Assembly: GCF_902833145.1 (NCBI RefSeq) | Contig: NZ_CADFEN010000002.1 | Coordinates: 1-64,000 of the forward strand | Reading direction: 5' to 3' | DNA: 64,000 nt | Source: Burkholderia sp. BCC0506 | GTDB taxonomy: Bacteria > Pseudomonadota > Gammaproteobacteria > Burkholderiales > Burkholderiaceae | Part shown: piece by piece, positions 1 to 8,492 of the stretch | How positions within the stretch are numbered: the stretch's first letter is position 1 | Layout: each line of letters opens with the position of its first letter | The notes under the pieces: model-generated | Told to the model about the DNA's origin: nothing | Seen by the model: only the letters and a program-made list of their open reading frames with translations | Database searches by the model: none | Program-made: the position numbers and the translations under genes

Positions 1-770
1 CCGTGGCTGACGACCACCGACTGGCCGGTGAGCGCGGCGCTCGGGAATGCCGACAGGAACAGCACCGTCTGCGCGACATCCTGCACCGTCGTGAACACGC
101 CATCGACCGTGTTGCCCAACATCACCTTCTTGATCACGTCCTCTTCGCTGATGCCGAGCTCCTTCGCCTGCTCCGGAATCTGCTTGTCGACCAGCGGCGT
201 ACGCACGAAGCCCGGACACACGACGTGCGAGCGCACGTTGTGCTTCGCGCCTTCCTTCGCCAGCACGCGCGCGAGACCCAGCAGACCGTGCTTGGCCGTC
301 ACGTACGCCGACTTCAGCGGCGACGCTTCGTGCGAGTGCACCGAACCCATGTAGATCACGACGCCGCCGCGATCGTCCTTGTACATGTGCTTGAGCGCGG
401 CCTTGGTCGTCAGGAACGCGCCGTCGACGTGGATCGCCTGCATCTTCTTCCAGTCGGCGAACGAGTAGTTCTCGATCGGGTTGACGATCTGGATGCCCGC
501 GTTCGACACGAGGATGTCGACCGAGCCGAACGTTTCGGCCACCTTGTCGATGCCGCTGTTCACGGCCTCCTCGTTGGTCACGTCCATCGCGACGCCGATC
601 GCCTTGCCGCCCGCCTTGACGATCTCGTCGGCGACCGCGTTCGCGCCGTCCTGGTTCAGGTCGGCGATCGCGACGGCCGCGCCTGCCTTGGCCAGCTCCA
701 GTGCGATTTCCTTGCCGATGCCGCTCGCGGCGCCCGTGACGACTGCGGTCTTGCCATTCAGGTTGCTCAT
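1..770 (-). CDS. bdhA: 3-hydroxybutyrate dehydrogenase (3' end cut by window edge)
   Basis: SDR-family enzyme that interconverts (R)-3-hydroxybutyrate and acetoacetate with NAD(H) in the cytoplasm, as part of polyhydroxybutyrate and ketone-body use. From the ATG at 770 the cofactor motif TGAASGIG is at residues 12-19, the SNAG motif near residue 90, the catalytic Ser in MGSVHSHE near 143, and the Tyr/Lys pair in AYVTAK near 156-160. About 256 residues are visible. The family is about 260 long, so only the last few codons are missing. It lies 52 bp downstream of an acetoacetate decarboxylase gene on the same strand, and the two share acetoacetate as metabolite, so co-transcription is likely. 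The length and the conserved [16 protein letters not shown] region favour BdhA over a generic SDR. Confidence 0.93.
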   Translation of the reverse strand, partial: MSNLNGKTAVVTGAASGIGKEIALELAKAGAAVAIADLNQDGANAVADEIVKAGGKAIGVAMDVTNEEAVNSGIDKVAETFGSVDILVSNAGIQIVNPIENYSFADWKKMQAIHVDGAFLTTKAALKHMYKDDRGGVVIYMGSVHSHEASPLKSAYVTAKHGLLGLARVLAKEGAKHNVRSHVVCPGFVRTPLVDKQIPEQAKELGISEEDVIKKVMLGNTVDGVFTTVQDVAQTVLFLSAFPSAALTGQSVVVSH

Positions 771-822
771 GTTCGTATTCCCGTGGTGAAAGGATTGACA
801 GGGAGAAAGGACTGCGGACGCG

Positions 823-1563
823 TTACTGGGCCAGGTAATCGTAGACGACTTCGCCGAGGCCCAGCGTCAAATCCGCAACGAGGTGGCGCGCCTCGACGAT
901 CTCGAGCACGGGCAGATCGGCCACCGGCGCGAGCGCGTGCGGCGCCAGCTCGAGCGATGCGGGGCCCGTCCACGCGCCCTTCATCTTGATGTCCTGCATG
1001 TAATAGCGCACCAGTTCGCAGACGCGCGCGGTGCCGTCGACGTGCGGGATGATCTTCAGCAGGAAATTGGGGCCGGCGAGCCGCTTCGTCTGCTCGTCGA
1101 TGTCGAGTTCCTGGTGCTTGTAGCCCATCGTGCCGGTCGCGACGCGCACCTTGCCGTAGTCGAGCGTGCCGAGAAGGTGATCGGTGTTCACGTGCAGCGT
1201 GGGCGACGCGAGCTTTTTCGGAAAGCCCCACAGCTCGCGGCCGCCGGCGATCGGCGGGTGATCGTCGAGATACATCGCGAGCGTATAGCCGCCGGCCTGG
1301 CCGTTGTATTCGACGGGGATCACCTGGCCACTTTCGGTGTAATCGCCGAAGCCGGTCGAATCGGCCATGCGGATGAATTCGTAATGCACGAGCGGCTCGG
1401 TGACCTGCAGCGGCTCGGGGACGATTTCGCGGAGGCGCTCCGGATCGGTGCGGTACGTGATGATCAGAAACTCACGATCGACGAAACGGTACGGGCCCAT
1501 CGGGAACGCAGGGCTGGTCAACGGCATCGCAAACGCTTTCGATCGGACATCGCTGGGTTTCAT
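823..1563 (-). CDS. adc: acetoacetate decarboxylase
   Basis: Decarboxylates acetoacetate to acetone and CO2 through a Schiff base. The 246-residue product matches the family length (about 245). It contains ELWGFPKKL, in which Lys116 corresponds to the Schiff-base lysine (Lys115 in Clostridium) and the neighbouring Lys117 to the residue that lowers its pKa. The ATG at 1563 is preceded by AAGGAGT at good spacing, which decides the start. The gene lies immediately upstream of bdhA, so the pair forms a short ketone-body module: BdhA makes acetoacetate and Adc removes it. Residues around the active lysine are intact, so I expect an active enzyme. ADC-fold relatives with other activities exist, but they usually lack the paired lysines. 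Confidence 0.94.
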   Translation of the reverse strand: MKPSDVRSKAFAMPLTSPAFPMGPYRFVDREFLIITYRTDPERLREIVPEPLQVTEPLVHYEFIRMADSTGFGDYTESGQVIPVEYNGQAGGYTLAMYLDDHPPIAGGRELWGFPKKLASPTLHVNTDHLLGTLDYGKVRVATGTMGYKHQELDIDEQTKRLAGPNFLLKIIPHVDGTARVCELVRYYMQDIKMKGAWTGPASLELAPHALAPVADLPVLEIVEARHLVADLTLGLGEVVYDYLAQ

Positions 1564-1997
1564 GCGGACTCCTTGTTGTTGAGCGCTTCGTGGATGAGTG
1601 GTCGTAATCGTATGCCTGTGCGTTGCCGTTGTGCGATGCCGCAATCGGAATTAATTGTTGCCGATTTCGAATAATTTGCGGCGTAAATATTGAGATGAAT
1701 GATGCAAACGGCCTGAATGGCGCTCCGGCCGCGCAATGGTCGCGCGCGTCGATGACGCCATGATGTGAAAAAGGTGAGTCTTTACGGGAGCCATGGTGAG
1801 CCTTTCCGGGAGACGGTCTCGCGAGAATATGACAATTGTGTGAACTTGTGCTGCAGTGCAGGCTCTAAGTGCGTTCGCCGCGCGAGCCTCGTCCGCGCGG
1901 CGCGCGCATTAAGCACCGCTTAAGCGGGCAACCCCTAGCATCGTTCGTATCCGGCCGGACAACCGGCCGATCCTTTCCGCCCCACGCAACCGGATTC
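1564..1997. other. intergenic region between adc and the PAP2 gene
   Basis: I see no gene in this 434 bp stretch. It must carry the divergent promoters of adc (leftward) and of the PAP2 phosphatase (rightward). Its one clear structure is a pair of 18 bp direct repeats at 1773-1812, listed separately. The DNA around 1660-1700 is more AT-rich than its surroundings. Confidence 0.6.
1773..1812. promoter_or_regulatory. tandem 18 bp direct repeat, candidate regulator site
   Basis: GGTGAGTCTTTACGGGAG at 1773-1790 is repeated as GGTGAGCCTTTCCGGGAG at 1795-1812, with 16 of 18 bases identical. The repeats start 22 bp apart, about two helical turns, so a protein bound to both would lie on the same face of the DNA. 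The site is about 190 bp upstream of the PAP2 gene start and about 210 bp upstream of adc. The regulator is unknown. Confidence 0.45.
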
Positions 1998-2579
1998 ATG
2001 CAGAACCTCAATCTCGCCCTCTTTTCCGCCATCAACGCCGGCGGTGCGCCGCACCCGGGCGTGGCCCGCCTCGCGATCTTCGCCGCCGACTGGCTCGTCT
2101 ATGCGCTGCCCGCGATGCTGCTGCTGACCTGGATCTTCGGCGCGCGCCCCGCGCGGCGCCAGGCGATCGAAGCCGGTGTGGGCGTCTGCGCGGCGCTCGT
2201 GCTCGCGCAGGTGCTCGGGCACGTCTGGTTCTCGCCGCGCCCGTTCATGGCCGGCGTCGGCACGCAGCTGATTCCGCACGCACCGGACAGCTCGTTTCCG
2301 AGCGATCACATGACGTTCGCGTGGAGCATGGCGGTCGGCCTGCTGCTTGGCGGCACGACGCGGGTCACCGGATTCGTGATGGCCGCGATGGCCGTGACGA
2401 TCGCATGGGGGCGCATCTACGCGGGCGTGCACTGGCCGTTCGACATGGCAGGCGGCGTGCTGGTCGGCACGGTGGGCGCACTGGCCGCACACCTGTACGG
2501 GCAACGCGTGACCGCGCTGCTCGAACGGCTCGGCGATTCGGTGCATGCAATCGTGATGGGGCGCCGGCAGGCGCCGTAA
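1998..2579 (+). CDS. PAP2-family membrane phosphatase (undecaprenyl-diphosphatase type)
   Basis: A 193-residue integral membrane protein of the type 2 phosphatidic acid phosphatase superfamily, probably dephosphorylating undecaprenyl diphosphate (BcrC-like) at the periplasmic face of the inner membrane. The catalytic signatures are a first motif ending in SPRPF, a second reading SSFPSDHM, and a third reading GRIYAGVHWPFD with the nucleophile-assisting His and Asp. Several hydrophobic helices separate them. The start at 1998 gives the normal family length with an N-terminal MQNLNLALFSAINA. An upstream GTG in frame would add an arginine-rich stretch that does not look like protein. A lipid A or phosphatidylglycerol-phosphate phosphatase role cannot be excluded from sequence. 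Confidence 0.85.
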   Translation: MQNLNLALFSAINAGGAPHPGVARLAIFAADWLVYALPAMLLLTWIFGARPARRQAIEAGVGVCAALVLAQVLGHVWFSPRPFMAGVGTQLIPHAPDSSFPSDHMTFAWSMAVGLLLGGTTRVTGFVMAAMAVTIAWGRIYAGVHWPFDMAGGVLVGTVGALAAHLYGQRVTALLERLGDSVHAIVMGRRQAP

Positions 2580-2601
2580 CCGAAACGAAGCGGCTGGGCG
2601 G

Positions 2602-2835
2602 TCAGCCGGGCGAGCCGGCTGTGCGGCCCGGTTCGGCCGAGGCGGACGGGCCGCTGCCCACGTCGTGCAGTTCGGGCGTATCGGCCGGATGCCGCGCGGC
2701 ATCGCGATCGAGGGCGCTTTCCTTCAGGATCGCGCACATCGCGACGAACAGCGCGAGGACCACTGCGGCGAGACCGCAATAGCCGGCGATCTTCAAGTGG
2801 CGAAGGAACGGCGAAGCGTGGTTTTCTTTTGTCAT
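2602..2835 (-). CDS. small single-pass membrane protein, unknown function
   Basis: A 77-residue protein of unknown function. Residues about 14-37 form one strong hydrophobic helix (KIAGYCGLAAVVLALFVAMC) after a short basic N-terminus. The C-terminal half is polar, rich in Asp, Pro, Gly and Ser, with no recognised motif. The gene converges on the PAP2 gene, with 22 bp between the stops. Codon use looks like that of the neighbouring genes. I do not recognise a family and call it a gene on the basis of coding bias and the membrane segment. Confidence 0.6.
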   Translation of the reverse strand: MTKENHASPFLRHLKIAGYCGLAAVVLALFVAMCAILKESALDRDAARHPADTPELHDVGSGPSASAEPGRTAGSPG

Positions 2836-2982
2836 GACCGGGCGCTCCTGGCGGGCTGCGGCGGCTGTCGCCCGACAGCGGCGTCGCAGCCATACATATA
2901 TACCAGCCGCGATGCCGATGCCAAGCCCGCCGCTGCGCCGGCGCCACGATTGTTGCGCCCGCCGGTCGACCGGGCGCGCCGG

Positions 2983-3804
2983 TCAGTCTTCCAGCGTTTC
3001 GTGCACGGCCGCCGCGCCGCGCTTCCAGTAGGCCGCCGCGCGGATACGCGACTTGTCGACGCCGCGCTCGCCGGTCAGGTGCTGGCGCACGGCGCGCATC
3101 GACAGCGCTTCGCCGGCCGCCCACACGTAGCCGTCGCCGGACGACGGCAAAGGCAGATCGCGGACGGCATTGAGCAGCACGTCGCCGTCCGCCGCGTCGG
3201 CTTCGGCGCGGAAACGCCAGATTTCATGCACGTCGGCGCGCGTATCGAACGAGATCTGCGCGGTACGATCCGCGACTTCCAGCACGACCGCCGCGCGCGC
3301 ACCGGCCGGCAGTTCCTCGAGGCGCCGCGCGACGGCCGGCAGCGCCGTATCGTCGCCGATCAGCAGGTGCCAGTCGAAACCGGTCGGCACGACGAACGAA
3401 CCGCGTGGGCCGCCGATGCCGAGCCATTGGCCGACGCGTGCCTGCGCGGCCCACTGCGATGCCGGGCCCGGATGGTTCAGCACGAATTCCAGATCGAGCT
3501 CGCCGGCGGCGCGGTCGAAGCGACGCGGCGTGAAGTCGCGCGCGACGGGCTTCGGTTCGCCTTCCGGAAACTCGGGGCCGTTCGCGCCGAGCGTCGGCAG
3601 CGCGGGCCGTTCCGCGCCCGGCAGCGGGAAAAATACCTTCACGTGATCGTCGAACGACGCGGATTCGAAATCCACGAGATCGGGACCGCCGAGCGTGACG
3701 CGCAGCAGATGCGGCGTCACGGGCCGCACGCGCAGGACTTGCAGCAGGCGGAACTTGAGGGTGTGGCGCACGCGGGTCACGGTGCGTTCGGACGTGTTTT
3801 GCAT
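2983..3804 (-). CDS. siderophore-interacting protein (NADPH-dependent ferric-siderophore reductase)
   Basis: A 273-residue flavoprotein of the ViuB/YqjH family that reduces ferric siderophores in the cytoplasm to release iron. It has the expected order: an N-terminal FAD-binding beta-barrel with the flavin signature RDFTPRRFD near residue 100, then an NADPH-binding domain with LLIGDDTALPAVARRLEE. It ends in a C-terminal segment with YVWAAGEALSMRAVRQHL and AAYWKRG. The ATG at 3804 has a purine-rich Shine-Dalgarno a few bases upstream. The divergence-free pairing with the PadR-type regulator just upstream (39 bp) mirrors the enterobacterial yqjI-yqjH pair, which supports a ferric-reductase role under metal-responsive control. 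The specific siderophore cannot be inferred. Confidence 0.88.
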   Translation of the reverse strand: MQNTSERTVTRVRHTLKFRLLQVLRVRPVTPHLLRVTLGGPDLVDFESASFDDHVKVFFPLPGAERPALPTLGANGPEFPEGEPKPVARDFTPRRFDRAAGELDLEFVLNHPGPASQWAAQARVGQWLGIGGPRGSFVVPTGFDWHLLIGDDTALPAVARRLEELPAGARAAVVLEVADRTAQISFDTRADVHEIWRFRAEADAADGDVLLNAVRDLPLPSSGDGYVWAAGEALSMRAVRQHLTGERGVDKSRIRAAAYWKRGAAAVHETLED

Positions 3805-3842
3805 CGATCCGTTCTCCTTGGGTAGTGACGGGGCGGCGCGGA

Positions 3843-4553
3843 TCACGCGCCGGCGCCGCCTTCGATTTCGGCCGTCGCACGGCGCATGATGGCCGCGATG
3901 CGGCGCTGTTCGTCGGGATCGGCGGCGCTCTTGTGCAGCAGCGCGCGCTTGAGCGCGAGACGTGCCTCGACGAATTCCGGCAGCCAGCCGGCTTGCGACT
4001 CGTCCTGCGCTTCGCTGCCCGCCGCTTCCCCGGCGAACGCGCGGCGCATGAACTCCATCTTGCGGGCGAGGTGCGTGAGGCGCGCGAACAGCGTGTCGAC
4101 GCGTTCGCGCTGGGCGTCGAGATGGGCGCGGCCCGCGTCGGTCAGCGCATAGCGCTTGCGGTTGCCTTCCGCCTGCGACGCGACGAAGCCGACTTCCTCG
4201 AGATACGTGAGCGCCGGATACACCATGCCGGGGCTCGGGCTGTAAAAGCCGTTCGAGCGCGTGTCGAGTGCCTTGATCAGTTCGTAGCCGTGGCTGGGTT
4301 GTTCAGCCACCAGTGCGAGCAGCAGCAACTGGAGATCGTCGGAGCTGAACTGGCGGCCGCGCGGCATACCGTCGTCGCCGAAATCGCCGAAGCCGCGTCC
4401 GCCCCGGCCGCCGAACGGGCCGCCACCGCCAAACGGATCGTGGCCGCGGCGATGGCGGCCGATTGCGTGCAAGACGCCGGCAAACCAGTCAGGGCCGGCA
4501 TGCGCCCCATGACCGTCGCATCGGGCATGGCCGCGGGAGGGGTTGTGTCGCAT
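3843..4553 (-). CDS. PadR-family regulator with histidine-rich N-terminus (YqjI-like)
   Basis: A 236-residue PadR-type winged-helix repressor. The first 60 or so residues are unusually rich in His, Gly and Phe (GHARCDGHGAHAG, IGRHRRGHDPFGG), a probable metal-binding extension. The conserved PadR core follows: LLLLALVAEQPSHGYELIKAL, PSPGMVYPALTYLEE and RKRYALTDAGRAHL, with a C-terminal dimerisation helix. E. coli YqjI has the same plan. There the extension binds nickel or iron and the protein represses itself and the neighbouring ferric reductase gene. Here the reductase lies 39 bp downstream on the same strand. Two tandem operator-like palindromes sit just upstream of the start, fitting autoregulation. 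Nickel as effector is inferred from the homologue. Confidence 0.85.
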   Translation of the reverse strand: MRHNPSRGHARCDGHGAHAGPDWFAGVLHAIGRHRRGHDPFGGGGPFGGRGGRGFGDFGDDGMPRGRQFSSDDLQLLLLALVAEQPSHGYELIKALDTRSNGFYSPSPGMVYPALTYLEEVGFVASQAEGNRKRYALTDAGRAHLDAQRERVDTLFARLTHLARKMEFMRRAFAGEAAGSEAQDESQAGWLPEFVEARLALKRALLHKSAADPDEQRRIAAIMRRATAEIEGGAGA

Positions 4554-4576
4554 GATCGTGTCCTATATGTCGGAAA

Positions 4577-4605
4577 ATATATCTAAAGATATATATCGAA
4601 AGATA
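4577..4605. promoter_or_regulatory. tandem PadR/YqjI-type operators
   Basis: Two near-identical 15 bp units share one base: ATATATCTAAAGATA (4577-4591) and ATATATCGAAAGATA (4591-4605). The first belongs to the inverted repeat ATATATCT-AA-AGATATAT (4577-4594). They lie 24-52 bp upstream of the regulator start, in an AT-rich patch within GC-rich DNA. This is the expected place and form for binding of the adjacent PadR regulator. Confidence 0.7.
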
Positions 4606-4842
4606 GGGTGTCAAGGACCATTATTGGGGGCGGGATGGTGGATTGTGGTTGTGTAGGTTGGCAAAAAAGGTGACCCTTTTTGCAGTATTTGATCAAAGCT
4701 ATTGATCTTGGAATTTGATAAAGCTTGTTGTTCTTTTATTTGCGAGTAGCCACCATTTTCATGGATGCGCGTCTGGCACCTTGGGCCTAGTCGGGCTGTA
4801 ATCGCGGTGTACTGTTTGAGGCTACGCACGCAGCATCGACCG

Positions 4843-5178
4843 TTAAGCAGTGCTTGGCCGAACAGTCTGTAACCCGACATAGGCCGTGCGCGCGAACAGC
4901 CCGCCGCCGATAATCGAGCCGTTGCCGAGCGAATACTGGTTGACGAGCCGGAAGATCGCACGCGTGCCCGCGCCGAGGTCCTCCTTGCCTTCGAAGCCGA
5001 GCAGGTTCGGAAAGAAGATGTTGTCGTCGAGTTTCGCGGCGCCGTGGCCGCCCTGGTTGCTGACGTAGCTGATGCCGGCATCCATCAGCCCGAACATCGT
5101 CACGCTGCTCTGCGCGAACACTGCGGCGGGAAGCGTACAGGCCGCGAGCGCCAGAAAGGTCTTTTTTATCATCTCCAA
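4843..5178 (-). pseudogene. truncated Gram-negative porin (N-terminal quarter only)
   Basis: The first ~100 residues of an OmpC-type Burkholderia porin. A signal peptide ([20 protein letters not shown]) is followed by the first strand [20 protein letters not shown], the turn [20 protein letters not shown] and [13 protein letters not shown]. Intact family members are about 350-390 residues, but here the reading frame ends after AYVGLQTV and nothing downstream (4611-4842, AT-rich) continues the barrel. I therefore call it a 3'-truncated remnant. The ATG at 5172 and an in-frame TTG at 5178 are both possible starts, with GGAGGAG upstream. A truncated barrel could not form a pore. Confidence 0.8.
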
Positions 5179-5346
5179 AATGCTCCTCCAGGTCCGATCG
5201 AGCCGGGTGCTTTTTAATGGGACTACTGATTAATGTGAGGAAACAGAAACCGGGCGAACCCGGTTCAGCGTCAGTCGAAGAAAGATGCGCACCGCACCGC
5301 GCATCGGCAGATCGGGTCGATGCGCCGATGCGCCGCGTGCCGTGCG

Positions 5347-6069
5347 CTAGACCGTCGAATACCCGCCGTCCACCGGCACGACCGCGCCGGTCACGAACGA
5401 CGCGCCGGGCGAGCACAGGAACAGGATCACTTCCGCCACTTCGTCGGCCGTGCCCCAGCGTCCGAGCGGCGTGCGCTCGAGGATGCGGCGCGACGCCTGT
5501 GTGTCGGCCATCAGCCCGCTGCTGAGCGGCGTGTCGATCCAGCCCGGCGCGACCGCATTCACGCGGATGCCGCGATCGGCCCACGCTTGCGCGAGCGAAC
5601 GCGTGAGCTGCGCGATGCCGCCCTTGCTCGCGCTGTACGCGGGCCGGTCCTTGCTGCCGAAGTACGTGTACATCGACGCGATATTGACGATGCTGCCGCC
5701 GTTGGCCGCCAGCGCGGGCCGCGCGGCGTCGGAGGCCCGCATCACCGACGTCAGGTTCACGTTCAGCACGTGCTCGAACTGATCCATCCGGTATTCGTCC
5801 GCGTGGCGGCTGATGCCGACGCCGTTGACGAGCACGCCGAGCCGCGGCAGCGCGGCGATCGTGCGCGTCAGTGCATCGCCGTCGGCCACGTCGAGCTCCA
5901 CGCACCGGATGCCGGCATGCACGGGCGCATGCGGGCCGGCTGCATGGAGCCCGAGCGCGACGACCGATGCGCCCGCCTGCGCGAACCGCAGCGCGGTGCG
6001 CGCGCCGATGCCCGACGTGCCGCCCGTCACCACGACGGACTGCCCGTCAAACGTCCACTGACGATTCAT
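5347..6069 (-). CDS. SDR-family oxidoreductase
   Basis: A 240-residue classical short-chain dehydrogenase/reductase acting in the cytoplasm with NAD(P)H. The motifs are VTGGTSGIG near residues 14-22, VNGVG (an NNAG variant) near 90, the active-site Ser in [12 protein letters not shown], the YSASK catalytic pair, and [13 protein letters not shown] after it. It ends in [10 protein letters not shown] as is usual. It is the last gene of a four-gene leftward operon, and its start overlaps the preceding zinc dehydrogenase by 23 bp, implying translational coupling. The substrate is unknown. The neighbours suggest oxidation of a diol or hydroxyketone intermediate. An extended in-frame start exists further upstream, but it would lie inside the dehydrogenase gene. 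Confidence 0.85.
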   Translation of the reverse strand: MNRQWTFDGQSVVVTGGTSGIGARTALRFAQAGASVVALGLHAAGPHAPVHAGIRCVELDVADGDALTRTIAALPRLGVLVNGVGISRHADEYRMDQFEHVLNVNLTSVMRASDAARPALAANGGSIVNIASMYTYFGSKDRPAYSASKGGIAQLTRSLAQAWADRGIRVNAVAPGWIDTPLSSGLMADTQASRRILERTPLGRWGTADEVAEVILFLCSPGASFVTGAVVPVDGGYSTV

Positions 6070-7168
6070 GCTCGACACTCCCGTTGGTGGAGGTACGACG
6101 GGCCGGCCGCTGCGCGGGTGAAACGAGGATCTTGATCTGCGTGCGATCGGCGAGCAGCGCGTCGAAGCCGTCGGCGACCGCATCTTCGAGCGACACGGTG
6201 CGCGTGACGATCGACGTGAGGTCGAGCGCGCCCGACGCGACGAGGCGCAGCAGGTCTTCGTACGCATGCCGATAGCCGACGCTCGCGGTGAAGGTCAGCT
6301 CGTCGTTGACCGCGCGGAACGCGTCGAAACCCGCGTGCGGCATCAGGCCGACCATCACGACGCGGCCACCCTTGCGCAGCGCCTGCATCGCCGATTCGAA
6401 CGTGACCTGCAAGCCGGCCGCTTCGAAACTCGTATCGACGCCGAGCCCGCCCGTGACCGCGCGAATCGCGTGCTGCAACGCCGATGCATCGAGCCGGCGC
6501 GCATCGAACGCATGCGTCGCACCGAGGCGCGTGGCGGCGGCGAGCCGCTCGGGCGACACGTCGACGGCAATGATCGTCGTCGCGCCCTGCAGCTTCGCGA
6601 GCATGATCAGCAGCAGGCCGATCGGCCCGAGCCCGAACACCGCGCAGGTGTCGCCGAGCCGCAGTTCGCCGCGCCGCAGCGCATGCAGCGCCACGGCGGC
6701 CGGCTCCATCACCGCGGCCTGTTCGAGGCTCACGCCGTCGGGCAGCCGATGCAGCATGTAGGCCGGCACGACCGCGAAGTCGGCCATCCCGCCGTCGCCC
6801 ATCAGCCCGGCGAAGCCCATCGACACGCACAGGTTGTACGACCCCGAGCGGCAGTACGCGCACTGGCTGCAGCGATATTCGGGCTCGACCGCGACGCGAT
6901 CGCCCGCGCGCAGCGCCGTCACGCCTGCGCCGACTTCGACGACGGTGCCGCAGAACTCGTGGCCGAGCGTGAGCGGCGCGGTGCGGCGCGACAGCGGATG
7001 CGGCGCATCGACCGGAATCGCGTGCGGGCCGTCCGCATATTCGTGCAGATCGCTGCCGCAGATGCCGCAATACGCGACCGCGATGCGCACGTCGCCGGGG
7101 CCGACGCGCGGCGTGTCGATTTCCACGAGACGGACGTCGCGCGGGCCGTGCCATTGAAGTGCGCGCAT
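6047..7168 (-). CDS. zinc-dependent alcohol dehydrogenase (2,3-butanediol/threonine dehydrogenase type)
   Basis: A 373-residue medium-chain dehydrogenase. The catalytic zinc ligands are in [11 protein letters not shown] (Cys near 37) and LGHEFCGTV (His-Glu near 69-70). The structural-zinc cysteines follow in [17 protein letters not shown], and the nucleotide fold has [10 protein letters not shown] near residue 180. The insert [24 protein letters not shown] resembles that of (R,R)-butanediol dehydrogenases. The ATG at 7168 follows the MFS stop codon after a single base (TGA-c-ATG). The C-terminus is about 20 residues longer than usual, with a polar tail that overlaps the SDR start. Likely oxidises a vicinal diol or hydroxyketone supplied by the operon. 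The exact substrate is unknown. Confidence 0.85.
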   Translation of the reverse strand: MRALQWHGPRDVRLVEIDTPRVGPGDVRIAVAYCGICGSDLHEYADGPHAIPVDAPHPLSRRTAPLTLGHEFCGTVVEVGAGVTALRAGDRVAVEPEYRCSQCAYCRSGSYNLCVSMGFAGLMGDGGMADFAVVPAYMLHRLPDGVSLEQAAVMEPAAVALHALRRGELRLGDTCAVFGLGPIGLLLIMLAKLQGATTIIAVDVSPERLAAATRLGATHAFDARRLDASALQHAIRAVTGGLGVDTSFEAAGLQVTFESAMQALRKGGRVVMVGLMPHAGFDAFRAVNDELTFTASVGYRHAYEDLLRLVASGALDLTSIVTRTVSLEDAVADGFDALLADRTQIKILVSPAQRPARRTSTNGSVEHESSVDV

Positions 7169-7169
7169 G

Positions 7170-8474
7170 TCAGCGTCCTCCGAGGTTTGGCGTGTCGAGG
7201 CGGCCGGCCGCGGCGCCGGCGAGCGCGCGCTTGCGCAGCACGGCCGGCGCGGTTTCGACGAGGCCGAACGACAGCACGCACGCGAGGATCGCGCCGATGC
7301 TCGACGTCCACATCGCGAACTGCAGGCCGTACCTGTCGGCCGCGAAGCCGGCGACGGTCGGCGCGACGAAGCCGCCGATCAGCTCGCCGGCGCCCATGAT
7401 CAGCCCGAGCGCGCTCGCGATCGCGTGCGGCGGCACCGTTTCGGCCGGGATCGTCGCCATGAACAGCGTGAAGCAGCCGAGGCCCGTGTACGTGGCGAAC
7501 ACCAGCGCGCCGAGCGCCCACACCGAGCCGACGTGGATCAGCACGACCGGGCACACGGCCGCGATCAGCGCGAACGCGATCATGGTCGGCTTGCGGCCGA
7601 TCCGGTCGGAGATCGCCGGCACCGCGAAGCCCCAGAACACCCACGCGGCGCCGAGGCACGTCATCACGACGCCCATGTCGGACGGCGACAGGTGGCGGCT
7701 CTCCACGAGGAACACCGGCGCGAACGAGATGACCACGACGAACCACGTGAGGAAGAAGCAGCTGATCAGTACGCACAGCAGGATGTTGCGCTCCTTCAGC
7801 AGCGCCCAGCGGCTGACCGTCGCGCCGCCGGTGGCCACCGACGCGGTGGTTTCTGCCTGCGCGTGACGCACGCCGCCGGGCGGCACTTCGCGCACCCAGC
7901 GCCAGAGGCAGAACGCGATCAGGAAGCCCGGGATGCACGACACGTAGAACGCCTCGCGCCAGCCGTATGCGGTGGCGATGCCGATCACGACCGGCGGGCC
8001 GATCATCGCGCCGAGCAGGCCGGCGGCCGAGCCTTGCAGCAGGCCCATGTTCAGCCCGCGGCGGCTCGGCGTCGAACTCTCGACCATCAGCGATTGCGAC
8101 AGCGGCAGCACCGGGCCTTCGGCGATGCCCATCAGCGCGCGAAACGCGATCAGGCTCGCGAAGCCGCCGACGAGACCCGACAGCGCCGAGCACACGGAAA
8201 AGCCGAGCACGCTCGCGATCAGCAGCGGCTTGCGGGTGCCGCGCGCATCGGACCACGCACCGGTGGCGGCGCCCGACAGCGCCCACGTCAGCGCGAGCGC
8301 GGACGACACCATGCCGAGTTGCGTGTTCGTCAGGTGCAGCTCGGCCGACATGAACGGGAACAGGAACGACAGCGCGAGGCGGTCGAAGAACACGAAACCG
8401 AACGTCATGAACAGGATCAGCAGCAGCCTGTTCTCGTACGTCCAGACGGGTCTGGAAGAGGAAGGAGCAGACAT
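7170..8474 (-). CDS. MFS transporter, anion:cation symporter type
   Basis: A 434-residue major facilitator with 12 predicted membrane helices in the inner membrane. It resembles the ACS family, which imports organic acids. MFS signatures include GAWSDARGTRKPLL between helices 2 and 3 and FRALMGIAEGPVLPLS in helix 4, with the central cytoplasmic loop WRWVREVPPGGVRHAQAE. It lies 18 bp after the DAD-like gene and one base before the zinc dehydrogenase, so it is part of the same operon and probably takes up that pathway's substrate. Substrate specificity cannot be read from the sequence. Confidence 0.88.
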   Translation of the reverse strand: MSAPSSSRPVWTYENRLLLILFMTFGFVFFDRLALSFLFPFMSAELHLTNTQLGMVSSALALTWALSGAATGAWSDARGTRKPLLIASVLGFSVCSALSGLVGGFASLIAFRALMGIAEGPVLPLSQSLMVESSTPSRRGLNMGLLQGSAAGLLGAMIGPPVVIGIATAYGWREAFYVSCIPGFLIAFCLWRWVREVPPGGVRHAQAETTASVATGGATVSRWALLKERNILLCVLISCFFLTWFVVVISFAPVFLVESRHLSPSDMGVVMTCLGAAWVFWGFAVPAISDRIGRKPTMIAFALIAAVCPVVLIHVGSVWALGALVFATYTGLGCFTLFMATIPAETVPPHAIASALGLIMGAGELIGGFVAPTVAGFAADRYGLQFAMWTSSIGAILACVLSFGLVETAPAVLRKRALAGAAAGRLDTPNLGGR

Positions 8475-8492
8475 TGTGAGCCTCGCCGCGCG

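Noticed and set aside
4691-4707. GATCAA-AGCTA-TTGATC palindrome near the porin remnant, considered as an FNR-like box
   Set aside because: The half-sites and 5 bp spacing do not match TTGAT-N4-ATCAA, and no intact gene lies downstream.
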